Assembly: GCA_032718475.1 (NCBI GenBank)
Contig: JAUCBJ010005811.1
Span: 1 to 41,987 of the forward strand
Source: Nemertoderma westbladi
Taxonomy: Eukaryota; Xenacoelomorpha; Nemertodermatida; Nemertodermatidae
Length of the DNA stretch: 41,987 nucleotides
Direction: 5' to 3'
In this document: positions 22,259 to 33,033 of the stretch, one piece after another
Position numbering within the stretch: position 1 is the stretch's first letter
Layout of the letters: every line of letters starts with the position of its first letter
The notes under the pieces: generated by a model
Told to the model about the DNA's origin: nothing
What the model saw: the letters and a program-made list of their open reading frames with translations, nothing else
Databases searched by the model: none
Made by a program: the position numbers and the translations under genes

Positions 22259-23123
22259 AGTTTTTGTACAAAATGTGTGGAATGGGTCAACTGAATATCA
22301 AGTATTAATTGGTGGACATAGTCTTGACATTTTGCAAAATAACTCAAAAAGTAATGACTCTACTCTTATTTTAAAGGTGTCTACACCCACTACATCGATC
22401 ATTTCTGTGATGTGTCTATTCTTGGTTCCTTGAGATAATTCAAAATAAAATTTTTTGAGGATTTGTCAATATCGCATCAAGGCGGTAATGAAGACTTGTG
22501 CCGGACTTCACATTTTCTGCGATATCTCAAGAACTATTCGCTCTACGATTGTTTTGAAGTTGTCTACCCCCACTAAATCGGACATTGCGGTTCTAATGAG
22601 AATAATACTGTATTAATGCAGTAGGATAATTCAAAGTTGACCATTGCGAAAATTGAGAATTATCATCACTTTCGCCAAATGGTAGGTTCTGTCCATGTGC
22701 CTGTGGCACTAGTTCCCTTGATCCAAAAATTAAAATTTTGGTATCAAACTAAGTTTGGACCCATTTGATGACATTTGATGCATGCAGGAAGTTCTTTCTT
22801 GGGTCATTGATCTTTCATTAATGTGTTATATTGTTATAAATTTAATTGTGGTGCATCGCGAAGGCTCAAAATTTCAACCCCCTTGGGATCCGTCAAGATA
22901 TTGATGAAATTTAGAGAAATTTTTTTTGCCTTCATTTTTTACCATTTGGCAACTTTTGCGCACCGGTAGAACAACGAAATCGAAAAAAGTAAAAAACGCA
23001 CCGCCCTATTCCTTGTGGGCTGTTATTATATTCTGGTATATTGAATTGGTGGATTGGTCTTCATCCATTGACTGAAGGTCAATGGTTACTCTGTCAAACT
23101 GCTAGGTTTTAGTGATTTTAATA
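22259..23123. other. Gene-free stretch with a weak internal duplication
   Basis: No gene is seen. A diverged duplication about 185 bp apart shares TGTCTACMCCCACTAMATCG and GATAATTCAAA (22377-22445 and 22562-22635). It is probably an old repeat. Confidence 0.45.
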
Positions 23124-23185
23124 AAAAACAATACTGGGCGCTAGCTACTCGAAATAGCTAGTCGCACGCTACAAACTGACGTCAA
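23124..23185 (+). repeat. Hairpin-bearing repeat, copy 2
   Basis: The second copy of the 21238-21311 repeat: AATACTGGGCGCTAGCTACT, a perfect CTAGCTA / TAGCTAG stem, then CGCACGCTACAAACTGACGT. The shared end word is ACAAACTGACGT; a related ACAAAACTGACGTT stands at 37292 where an element is truncated. Confidence 0.7.
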
Positions 23186-24485
23186 AGCTCTCTCTTCCTT
23201 ATCCACAACTCAACCGGGCAATTACGGTGTTAGTAACTACACCCGTGATCGGCACTAATACCAGATTCTGATTGCGAGATAAGATAATATGTGTTAATTT
23301 ACTACCGGAGGTGTAGCTGATCTGGTATATAATTTTGATTCTAGAATTTTGTTACTGCGGTGGGCTGCAGTAAATACCTATGAGTACGTGGCAAGGGCGA
23401 GGTAGAATGTTAGTAAACCTCCCTAAGCAAAACGTGTGCCAGTAGCAGAAAGCTGCCTCTTGCCTGGTCAAATACTTTGGAATCAGACAGGTCAGTCAAA
23501 CTATAAGGCCTACAGAGCTAACTGGTACTGTACTAAGGATACTCAGGAAACTAAGGATAGTTAAGCAAGTGAAGTAGTAGTCAAGGTAAGTAGTGGTTAA
23601 CTAAATACTGGCCCCGAAACAGCGAAAGTAAAGGTACATATATTATATGATAATAAATTCACAAAGACAGACACGACGGTTTTCAATATCTGTGCGAATG
23701 TTTATTCCCTTAGCATTCTCATTGCTGCTTCTATCAGTCTATAGGCCTACTATGTTAGTGCCATATACTGTAGCACCCAACAACATTCTATATAGCCAGG
23801 TTGGTGGAAAAACAGTTCAAAATTAAATCACGGTTGGTTAGATTTCCAAGCAGCGTCAAGAAGAGCTATGGTTAATAGCTACTGCACTGCTGGCGCATCC
23901 CGGGGCTGACGGACACCGGCTGTAACTCATCCTGGATCTGTCCTGCATTGTTTATTTGACATAAGGCAGCGGCAGCCACACTCTTTAAATCACTTAGCTT
24001 TAAGTAGGCGTAGGCCTACCTGTCTTCAGTCTGCATGTGTGATGTGCACTTCTTACTGGTCCGCAATGCCTAATCTCTAAAATCACATACGGATTATTCT
24101 CCATAGGAATCCATTACATACGCAGATACCCGTATGTACAAACGGATATGGCAAATGCATACGGATACGGCGAAAAGTTATACCCGTAGTACTGTAGATA
24201 TCTTACTTAAAAGTGAAATAATCCCACACTGTGTCTGATCATTATGGTCAAATTGCTGGCTGATCTGATGGCTTTTGTTAACTTTATCTTTTGATTATTG
24301 TCTTATAACCAACCATTCAGGGATATTTTATTTAACAGGTTTAATGTCAGATATGTCTGAAAACAAAAAACGTTCTCCCATTTCCTTGTTTATAATAAAA
24401 AAAAAGGAAATAATATAAGAAAACAATAACATAGGGTTTTACTGTATAGCTTTCTTAACTTATCTACAATACAATTACGCACAAC
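23186..24485. other. Intronic stretch, no gene recognised
   Basis: Non-coding by inspection, and within the intron between the two Cys/Trp-rich exons. There are local repeats of the word ACGGATA around 24085-24175 and several TAGGCCTAC-type palindromes. No repeat class could be assigned. Confidence 0.45.
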
Positions 24486-24489
24486 TTAC

Positions 24490-24689
24490 CCTCCCCAACG
24501 AGTCTCACCCATTATTGAAAAGATATATCCGCCCCAATCAGAATCAGAAGTCGAACGAACGTTGGTAATAGAGGATTCACCATTTATCATATGATCTTTT
24601 TGGAAGAAGTTACTTTTTGTACGTCCATCAGCCCAGAATGAGATCCGAGTGTTTACGTTTCCATCACTGTTGAAGAGAACAATCTTCAC
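24490..24689 (-). CDS. Cys/Trp-rich secreted-type domain, upstream exon
   Basis: A 200-base exon on the minus strand. The acceptor is ACATTTAATAG|GTGAAG and the donor GGGGAGG|GTAAGT, close to consensus. It encodes KIVLFNSDGNVNTRISFWA, later FSIMGETRWGG. The phase left at the donor (2) matches the exon at 10846-11000, giving ...RWGG then RRNWFINGG. Together they make one domain of roughly 115 residues with Cys and Trp spacing typical of extracellular modules; I cannot name the family. Upstream exons must lie beyond 24690 or outside the window. The short GTG-start ORF view of this region is misleading: the exon is internal. Confidence 0.7.
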
Positions 24690-24835
24690 CTATTAAATGT
24701 AATTTTTTTTGTAACTTCGTGTTACGGCTATGTACAGTATAAATAGGGATTCGTGTGCTAGGTTCTGCTAAGATAGAGGTAGAGAGGTTCATGAGGTAGG
24801 ATAACGACTTAATAATAATTATATTATTAATATAA

Positions 24836-26326
24836 TTAGGAACCGAGAGGTTACTTTCTGTAAGAATTGTTGGCTGATTGATTGATTGATTGATTGACTG
24901 GCTGGCTGGCTGGCTGGCTAATCTACAGCCAAAACTACTCTAACGATTTTGATGAAATTTTCACAGCGGCTAGATACCGCGATTCTAAGGTCCCTGGTAC
25001 ATATGTTCCGCTATTTCGTCCATGAGCCGTGGGCTCGAAAAATATACATAAACGAAAAAACGCCATAGGCGCAATGGTAAAATATCACCAATAACAGCTG
25101 GTGTCGTGATGAAAAATGGCTTATGTAATGGATTTCTACACAAGGCTTACTGTAGTATAAATCGATGAGGTTGCCAAGATTATTGTACTTAGTACACCCA
25201 TACTGTTTGTTTAGGCCCTAGGATACTCTGTCAAAGCAAATATTAACTGGTTGGTTTAGTTTGAAATCTATTATCGCCTCAGCTGAATTACTCTTCCCAA
25301 TGCATTCTATGGGAATATCTCCCTCTGCTAATGTAAGCTGAATGACTTAAGTACACAGTGTGTTGGCTACATTAATGCCAACATTATTGCAAAATGTTTT
25401 AGTGTTGGATTACTCTCTGTCAGTCTCCCCTTCAGAACATTGTATAGGGAATTTACTTTAGTTTACTCTACTGTGCCATTCAGCTGAATGGATTTGAGCG
25501 ATTGCCAACTTACAGAGTTGGATCATTCTCTGACCATAGGCAAAGACATCAAATCTTTTTAAAAAGATACTTTTTCCATGTTTTTTTTCTGACCAAAAAT
25601 TTCAAAAAAAAATTTTTCGTAGCCAGTACTGCCAATCGATTCGCCATCAAAAATAACGCAAAAAATTTTTTTGCAAAATTTTAAATTACTGTAAATTTTT
25701 GGCGACTGGGGGGGGGGTCAATTTTTTGCGATCTGCTATAACTCCGGAACGCTTTGTCCAAATTCGATGGGGTTTTTATTTTTCAACTTAATTCGATGTC
25801 CTCTTTCAGCCTATCCATGTTTCGAAACCCCAAACATCGCTGTTCAAAAATTAATTTTTTCTAGTTCTAGGATTTTACAAATTTCAAAAAAGTTGCAGTA
25901 TTTTATTAACGCCTTTACGGAATTCGATAGCGTTTTCGATTTTTATATTAAACGCAATATCCTGAATCTCACTAGCCTAGTTTCGCGTCACCAATGCCAA
26001 GACTTCATACTTTTTGAGGATAATTTTTCTAGAATAATTTTTATTTAATTACATTTATCGCGATTTCTTATTACTGGTTGCACATGAATTGATGGAGTTT
26101 TCCATTTATTAACTAAACACGATATCGCGCATCACACCAGCGTGGTTTCGAAATTCCAAAACGAGGTCTTCACTAGTTGCAGGTCGATTTTGTTCTAGAA
26201 TTGAGCATCTAATAATAGATCGAATTTATTAATAATTATTGTATGAATATGATTGTATTTTTAGATAATTATTAGTTTTATACTAATTCTCATTGTCTCT
26301 TTTTTTTAAATAAAAAGTCGGTGGCG
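24836..26326 (+). mobile_element. Helentron-like array element A (3' end deleted)
   Basis: Begins TTAGGAACCGA after ATAA, then TGTAAGAATTG, a (GATT)n(GGCT)n microsatellite, and the block ACGATTTTGATGAAATTTTC shared by all copies. The 3' part carries the poly-G tract followed by TCAATTTTT and the TTAACGCCTTTACGGAATTC block. It ends at AAAAGTCGG and joins directly to an internal part of the next copy (GGCGCAATGG), so its 3' hairpin was lost by deletion. Confidence 0.8.
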
Positions 26327-27086
26327 CAATGGTAAAATAACACCAATAACAGCTGGTGTCGTGATGAAAAATGGCTTATGTAATGGATTTCTACACAAGG
26401 CTTAGTATAAATCGATGAGGTTGCCAAGATTATTATACTTAGTACACCCATACTGTTTGTTTAGGCCCTAGGACACTCTGTTAAAGCAAATATTAACTGG
26501 TTGGTTTAGTTTGAAATCTATTATCGCCTCAGCTGAATTACTCTTCCCAATGCATTCTATGGGAATATCTCCCTCTGCTAATGTAAGCTGAATGACTTAA
26601 GTACACAGTGTGTTGGCTACATTAATGCCAACATTATTGCAAAATGTTTTATAGGCAAATCTTTTTAAAAAGATACTTTTTCCATGTTTTTTTTCTGACC
26701 AAAAATTTTCAAAAAAATTTTTTCGTAGCCAGTACTGCCAATCGATTCGCCATCAAAAATAACGCAAAAAATTTTTTTTGCAAAATTTTAAATTACTGTA
26801 AATTTTTGGCGACTGGGGGGGGGGGGGTCAATTTTTTTCGATCCGCTATAACTCCGGAACGCTTTGTCCAAATTCGATGCGGTTTGTATTTTTCAACTTA
26901 ATTCGATGTCCTCTTTTAGCCTATCCATGTTTCGAAACCCCAAACAGCACCGTTCAAAAATTAATTTTTTCTAGTTCTAGAATTTTACAAATTTCAAAAA
27001 AGGTGCAGTATTTTACTAGAAAGCCAGCAAGCTGGCTGGAAGGAGCCCGGGGGAAAAATCCTAGCCAAGACTATTACAAAGAACTA

Positions 27087-27782
27087 CAGTACAGGCCACC
27101 AGAAAACGCAGATTTGTACAATTGTGAACACATTTTATCAAATGTGTACCAGTGTAATGTAATGTTGTTGAACGGGACAATTGAACATAATTGAACAGAA
27201 TTGAATTGGCAACAACCAAAATTTTTTCGCCAAAGGATACAATTGAATACTTTTGAAACGCGTAGTAATCTGGAAACTCTTTGTAGTTTGCCGCGAACTG
27301 TCACTCACTGCAGCTGGAAATGCGATAAGGATTTTGTTTACCTTTATAGTGTGCGGTTAATAGTGTCTAGTAGGCAGGCCTATAGTTAGTGATGTTAAGG
27401 CATCTTCTGGTGTTTCTCTGTGCCCTCTCGGTGTCAGACTAATGGCGCGACATCTCCCTCCACTAAATTAATTATTCAATGGTCTAGGCTCCTCCATCCA
27501 TATACCCATCCACTCCCATACACTCCATGTGGTCTTGTATGTAGTTCTCTCTCTACCAATACAACCCATGTCCGCAATGTTACGCCCTGGGGGCTCTCTC
27601 ATCTACCTGATATCAGACATACAGGCGCACCGCACACTAAGCCTTTGTCGGTCCCAGCAAGTTAGCCTCCTGCTGTGTGATCTAGAAGATAACTCGCCAG
27701 AACCTGCCAATCAGATGACTTGAACAAATGTGTTCACATGTGATCACATTGGATGAAATCTGCTTTTTCTGGTGGCCTACTG
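27087..27782. mobile_element. Tc1/mariner-like MITE inside the nested element
   Basis: Left end TA|CAGTACAGGCCACCAG and right end CTGGTGGCCTACTG followed by GTA form inverted repeats; GGCCACCAGAAAA and GCAGATTT match on both sides. TA target and CAGT terminus fit Tc1/mariner. The right flank has one extra G before TA. There is no transposase frame in ~696 bp. Confidence 0.6.
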
Positions 27783-28299
27783 GTATGTGTATTGTATTGG
27801 GGTACTGTATGTCAGTCAGCAGTAAGTAAACTAAAATTGTCTAAACTGCAAGGCGTGAGGCTAGCTGACTTTGTGGCTCGCCCCACATAATAAAAAATGC
27901 AACTTAGCTACCACTAACAAAAATATAATATGAAGCAAATAATTTCATTATCAAGAACGTTTACAAGATATAAGATGCGATTACCGAATATTTATAAAAA
28001 TGCCCATGATGCACAACCAGATAAATAACAACGAATAGAACCAAATAACAAATTTAGTTTCCTTCTATAGGTATTACCCCATCGTCAAGCGGAATATCTC
28101 TTCCCAGTGAATTCTATGTGAATATGTAATATAGGTACTCCTTAGGCGGTAGGCCAGAGCGGACTCCTTAAATACATGCAACTACTGTATTATAGTGTAG
28201 GTCAACTATAAAACATTTTGCAATCCACAGTGAGTATCGACTGCAATAGGACACAACACACTGCTTTGTGTAACTAAAATTCATTCTCCTGATCCACCC

Positions 28300-29282
28300 C
28301 CTAACATAGCAGAGTGAGTAACCTTATTGTAGATATACCCTTAGGAAGCACTGGGAGAGCAATCAGCTTATGGGGTAATACATTAGAAACCAACAGCTTA
28401 TGTGTGAGTAAACATTGCCTTTCCTTATAGCCTACTAGTAAAACTTGGCAACCAACACGTTTTTCTATGACTGTGTATAACATATTAAGCCATATTTCAT
28501 CATGAACACCAGCTGTTATTTTACCATTGCTTTTAATTTCGCGACAAAACAATGTCAAAAATCTAAATATATCGAATACCACACATAAAATCGATCTGAA
28601 ATTTTGTAACGCGATTATGAACCACCAAAGCAATGTACTTGCAAAATTTCATCAAAATCGCCAGGCAGGAAGTGCCTTAACCTAGATAAATGTCAGTCAG
28701 TCAGTATGTCAGTCAGTGTAACGTATCCTGAGATTTTTTACAGAAAGTATCCCTGAGATTCTTACAGTAAGTATCCCGCCGGGCTCCTAACCTAACATAG
28801 CAGAGTGAGTAACCTTATTGTAGATATACCCTTAGGATTTAGGAAGCACTGGGAGAGCAATCAGCTTATGGGGTAATACATTAGAAACCAACAGCTAATG
28901 TGTGAGTAAACATTGCCTTTCCTTATAGCCTACTAGTAAAACTTGGCAACCAAAACGTTTTTCTATGACTGTGTATAACATATTAAGCCATATTTCATCA
29001 TGAACACCAGCTGTTATTTTACCATTGCTTTTAATTTCGCGACAAAACAATGTCAAAAAACTAAATATATCGAATACCACACATAGAATCGATCTGAAAT
29101 TATGAACCACCAAAGCAATGTACTTGCAAAATTTCATCAAAATCGCCAGGCAGGAAGTGCCTTAACCTAGATAAATGTCAGTCAGTCAGTATGTCAGTCA
29201 GTGTAATGTATCCTGAGATTTTTTACAGAAAGTATCCCTGAGATTCTTACAGTAAGTATCCCGCTGTCAAGCGGGCTCCTAA
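28300..29282 (-). repeat. Tandem duplication of the nested element's 5' end (~491 bp x 2)
   Basis: 28300-28790 and 28791-29282 are nearly identical, from CCTAACATAGCAGAGTGAGT to GGGCTCCTAA. On the minus strand each unit starts TTAGGAGCCC. The inner copy's 5' hairpin is shortened and degenerate (CCCGGCGGG). Confidence 0.9.
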
Positions 29283-30306
29283 TTAACGTCTTTACGGAAT
29301 TCGATAGCGTTTTCGATTTTTATATTAAACGCAATATCCTGAATCTCACTAGCCTAGTTTCGCGTCACCAATGCCAAGACTTCATACTTTTTGAGGAAAA
29401 TATTTCTAGAATAATTTTTATTTAATTACATTTATCGCCATTTCTTATTACTGGTTGCACATGAATTGATGGAGTTTTCAATTTATTAACTAAACACGAT
29501 ATCGCGCATCGCACCAGCGTGGTTTCGAAATTCCAAAACGAGGTCTTTACTAGTTGCAGGTCGATTTTGTTCTAGAATTGAGCAACTAATAATATATCGA
29601 ATTTATTAATAATTATTGTATGAAATATGATTGTATTATTACATAATTATTAGTTCTATACTAATTCTTGTTGTCTCTTTTATTTAAAATAAAAAGTCGG
29701 TTCCTTATCGGGCCGCTAGGCCCGTCACTAGTTAATAATTAGGAACCGAGAGGTTCATTATTACTGTAAGAATTGTTGGCTGATTGACTGGCTGGCTGAC
29801 TGACTGGCTGGCTGGCTGACTGACTGATCTACAGCCAAAACTACTCTAACGATTTTGATGAAATTTTCACAGCAGCTGGATACCGCGATTCTAAGGTCCC
29901 TGGCATGATCGGCTACTCCGTCCATACCCTCTGGGCTCGAAAAATAAAGATAAACGAAAAAACGCCATAGGCGCAATGGTAAAATAACACCAATGACAGC
30001 TGGTGTCCTGATGAAAAATGGCTTATGTAATGCATTTCTACACAAGGCTTAGTAATAAATCGATGAGGTTGCCAAGATTATTATACTTAGTACACTCATA
30101 CTGTTTGTTTAGGCCCTACCAACCACTCACCACTCTCTGGCAAAGCAAACATTAACTGGTTGGTTTAGTTTTAAATCTATTATCGCCTCAGCTGAAAAAT
30201 GGATTTATAATGTTACCCATACTTCAGGTGAATGAATTTTTAGATAATTTGTACTGAAGGCAACGATTTCTGATATAATTAAAATACAAGACAGGAGCTT
30301 GTTTCG

Positions 30307-30640
30307 ATATATGTAGTTGCGCCCTTCGAGCAGCACGTGAGTTAATCAAATAATAGACACAATGTTTGACTTTGTCCCTTCGAGCAACACGTGAGTTTGG
30401 CTTTGACCCTTGGATATATGTATTTGCGCCCTTCGAGCAGCACGTGAGTTACATCAAATAATAGACACATTGTTTGACTTTGTCCCTTCGAGCAGCACGT
30501 GAGTTTTGCTTTGACCCTTCGATATATGATGTTGCGCCCTTCGAACAGCACTTGAGTTACATCAAATAATAGACATACTGTTTGACTTTGTCCCTTCGAG
30601 CAGCACGTGAGTTTGGCATTGACCCTTCCAGCAGCGTGTG
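30307..30640. repeat. 54-bp satellite with a CACGTG E-box per unit
   Basis: The unit contains CCCTTCGAGCAGCACGTGAG. CACGTG stands at 30334, 30388, 30441, 30496 and 30604, with a decayed CACTTG at 30549; spacing is 53-55 bp. Alternating unit types give a ~107-bp higher-order period marked by GATATATG. Confidence 0.9.
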
Positions 30641-30649
30641 TCAATCGAG

Positions 30650-31420
30650 CCAAATCATACCCATCGAGCCGAATAGAACCAATTGAGGCTATTAAGCCGA
30701 GTCTAGCCCACTCGAGCTGAACGGAGCTGAGTTGAGCCCAATCAAGCCGAGTCGAGCCAGACTGAGCCGAGTCAAGCCCAATCGAGTCGAGTCGAGCCCA
30801 ATAGAACCGAGTCGAGCCCAATCAAGCCTAGTCGAGCCGAGTCGAGTCAGACTGAGCCGAGCCGAGCTCAATTGAGCTGAGTCGAGCCGTGTCACCCCAA
30901 ATAGAGCCGCACTGAGTCGAGTCAAGCCCAGTCAAGCCGAGTCGAGCCGAGTCGAGCTGGACTGAGCCAAGTTGAGCCCACTCAAGCCTAGTCGAGCCCA
31001 ATTGAGCCGGACCGAGCCAAGTCGAGCCCAATCGAGCCGGACTGAGCCAACTTGAGCCAAATCGAGCCGGACTAAGCCAAGTTGAGCCAAATCGAGCCGA
31101 GTCAAGCCCAATAAATCTCAATCGAGCCGATTCGAGCCGAGTCGAGCAGATTGAACTGAATCGAGCCCAATTGAGCCAAGTCGAGCCGGACCGAGCCGAG
31201 TCAAACCCAATTGAGCCGATTGGGCCGAATCGAGCTGAGTCGAGTCAGACCGAGCCAAGCTGAGCCCAATCGAGCCGATTCGAGCTGTGTTATGCCAAAT
31301 TGAGCCGGACTGAGTCGAGTCGATCCAATCTAGCTGAGTCGAGCCCAATCGAGCCAAACCGAGCCGATCAAGCCAAGTCGAACTGAATCGAGCCCAATCG
31401 TGCCAGACCGAGCCGAGCTC
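30650..31420. repeat. Pentamer-based minisatellite (GAGCC/GAGTC family)
   Basis: About 770 bp of 5-base words such as GAGCC, GAGTC, AAGCC, CAATC and GGACT, often arranged as 20-bp phrases like GAGCCGAGTCGAGCCCAATC. All ORFs across it on the minus strand (Arg/Leu/Ser-rich) come from the repeat period. Confidence 0.9.
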
Positions 31421-31482
31421 GTTGTCTCTTCTATTTGAAATAAAAAGACGGTTCCTTATCGGGCCGCTAGGCCCGTCACTAG

Positions 31483-33007
31483 TTAGCAAGTCGTTAGACT
31501 TGATTACTGTAAGAATTGTTGACTGACTGACTGGCTGACTGACTGGCTGGCTGGCTGACTGACTGATCTACAGCCAAAACTACTCTTAACGATTTTGATG
31601 AAATTTTCACAGCAGCTGGATACCGCGATTCTAAGGTCCCTGGCATGATCGGCTACTCCGTCCATAGCCTCTGGGCTCGAAAAATAGATATAAACGAAAA
31701 AAACGCCATAGGCGCAATGGTAAAATAACACCAATGACAGCTGGTGTCCTGATGAAAAATGGCTTATGTAATGCATTTCTACACAAGGCTTAGTAATAAA
31801 TCGATGAGGTTGCCAAGATTATTATACTTAGTACACTACTCATACTGTTTGTTTAGGCCCTACCAACCTCTCACCACTCTCTGGCAAAGCTAACATTAAC
31901 TGGTTGGTTTAGTTTGAAATCTAGTATCGCCTCAGCTGAATTACTCTTCCCAATGCATTCTATGGGAATATCTCACTCTGCTAATGTAAGCTGAATGACT
32001 TAAGTAATGTGTTGGCTACATTAATGCCAGCATTATTGCAAAATGTTTTATTGTTGGATTACTCTCTGTCAGTCTCCCCTTCAGAACATTGTATGTATAG
32101 GGAATTTACTTTAGTTTACTCTACTGTGCCATTCAGCTGAATGGATTTGAGCGATTGCCAAGTTATAGAGTTGGATCATTCTCTGACCATAGGCAAAGAC
32201 ATCAAATCTTTTTAAAAAGATCCATGTTTTTTTTTCTGACCAAAAATTTCAAAAAAAAATTTTCGTAGCCAGTACTGCCAATCAAAAATGATTCGCCATC
32301 AAAAATAACGCAAAAAATTTTTTTTCCAAAATTTTAAATTACTGTAAATTTTTGGCGACTGGGGGGGGGGGTCAATTTTTTTTGATCCGCTATAACTCCG
32401 GAACGCATTGTCCAAATTCGATGGGGTTTTTATTTTTCAACTTAATTCGATGTCCTCTTTCAGCCTATCCATGTTTCGAAACCCCAAACAGCGCCGATCA
32501 AATGTTAATTTTTTCTATTTCTAAAATTTTACAAATTTCAAAAAAGTTGCAGTATTTTATTAACGCCTTTACGGAATTCGATAGCGTTTTTGATTTTTAT
32601 ATTAAACGCAATATCCTGAATCTCACTACCCTAGTTTCGCGTCACCAATGCCAAGACTTCATACTTTTTCAGGAAAATTTTTCTAGAATAATTTTTATTA
32701 ATTACATTTATCGCGATTTCTTATTACTGGTTGCACATGAATTGATGGAGTTTTCAATTTATTAACTAAACACGATATCGCGCAGCGCACCAGCGTGGTT
32801 TCGAAATTCAAAAACGAGGTCTTCACTAGTTGCAGGTCGATTTTGTTCTAGAATTGAGCAACTAATAATAGATCGAATTTATTAATAATTATTGTATGAA
32901 ATATGATTGTATTTTTACATAATTATTAGTTCTATACTAATTCTCGTTGTCTCATTTATTTAAAATAAAAAGTCGGTTCCTTATCGGGCCGCTAGGCCCG
33001 TCACTAG
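31483..33007 (+). mobile_element. Helentron-like array element D (mixed-subfamily ends)
   Basis: Starts TTAGCAAGTCG with hairpin CAAGTC-GTTA-GACTTG (31487-31502), then TTACTGTAAGAATTG and (GRCT)n. It ends with TCGGTTCCT, hairpin CGGGCCGCTAGGCCCG (32985-33000) and CTAG (33004-33007). The 5' subterminal repeat is of the AGCAAGTCG type and the 3' of the AGGAACCGA type, so the ends do not match. Confidence 0.85.
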
Positions 33008-33033
33008 TTAGGAACCGAAAGGTTCATTACTAG
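33008..33033 (+). mobile_element. 26-bp mini-element (ends only)
   Basis: TTAG, hairpin GAACC-GAAA-GGTTC, then ATTA and CTAG, squeezed between elements D and E. It has a 5' start signal and the terminal CTAG with nothing between except the hairpin. Confidence 0.7.

Larger units (their letters stand above)
27016..29282 (-). mobile_element. Complete nested Helentron-like element, third subfamily
   Basis: On the minus strand it starts TTAGGAGCCCG, followed by a 5' hairpin CCCGCT-TGAC-AGCGGG (29260-29275), TTACTGTAAGAATC, (TGAC)n and GCGATTTTGATGAAATTTTG. It ends with CGGGCTCCT (reverse complement of the 5' AGGAGCCCG), hairpin AGCCAGC-TT-GCTGGCT (27022-27037) and TTCTAG. Compared with uninterrupted copies, the host site is TTAA^TAAAAT with no bases duplicated or lost. 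It has no transposase, so it is non-autonomous. Confidence 0.8.
26327..29731 (+). mobile_element. Helentron-like array element B (5' end deleted, interrupted)
   Basis: Starts inside the family sequence at GGCGCAATGG, is split by the nested minus-strand element at 27016-29282, and resumes with TTAACGTCTTTACGG. It ends with the family 3' structure: TCGGTTCCT, the hairpin CGGGCCGCTAGGCCCG (29709-29724) and CTAG (29728-29731). Its own sequence totals about 1.14 kb. Confidence 0.8.
29739..31482 (+). mobile_element. Helentron-like array element C, satellite-laden
   Basis: 5' end TTAGGAACCGA with hairpin GAACC-GAGA-GGTTC (29743-29756); 3' end TCGGTTCCT, hairpin CGGGCCGCTAGGCCCG (31460-31475) and CTAG (31479-31482). 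The family interior is replaced after about 30218 by two satellites (30307-30640 and 30650-31420). Confidence 0.85.

Noticed and set aside
25767-26048. 93-codon ORF conserved in four Helentron-like copies (also near 32352, 33953 and 36817)
   Set aside because: Conservation is explained by the repeat copies themselves; composition is low-complexity Phe/Ile-rich, some copies are broken, and no domain is visible.
29761-30045. Minus-strand ORFs over the (GRCT)n 5' regions of the array elements (Ser/Gln-rich ends)
   Set aside because: The SQPASQ-type tail is the microsatellite read in frame, and the rest changes frame between copies.
30342-31489. Arg/Leu/Ser-rich minus-strand ORFs (GSTRLDWARL style)
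   Set aside because: They are translations of the pentamer minisatellite and 54-bp satellite; frames stay open because the repeat words lack stop codons.
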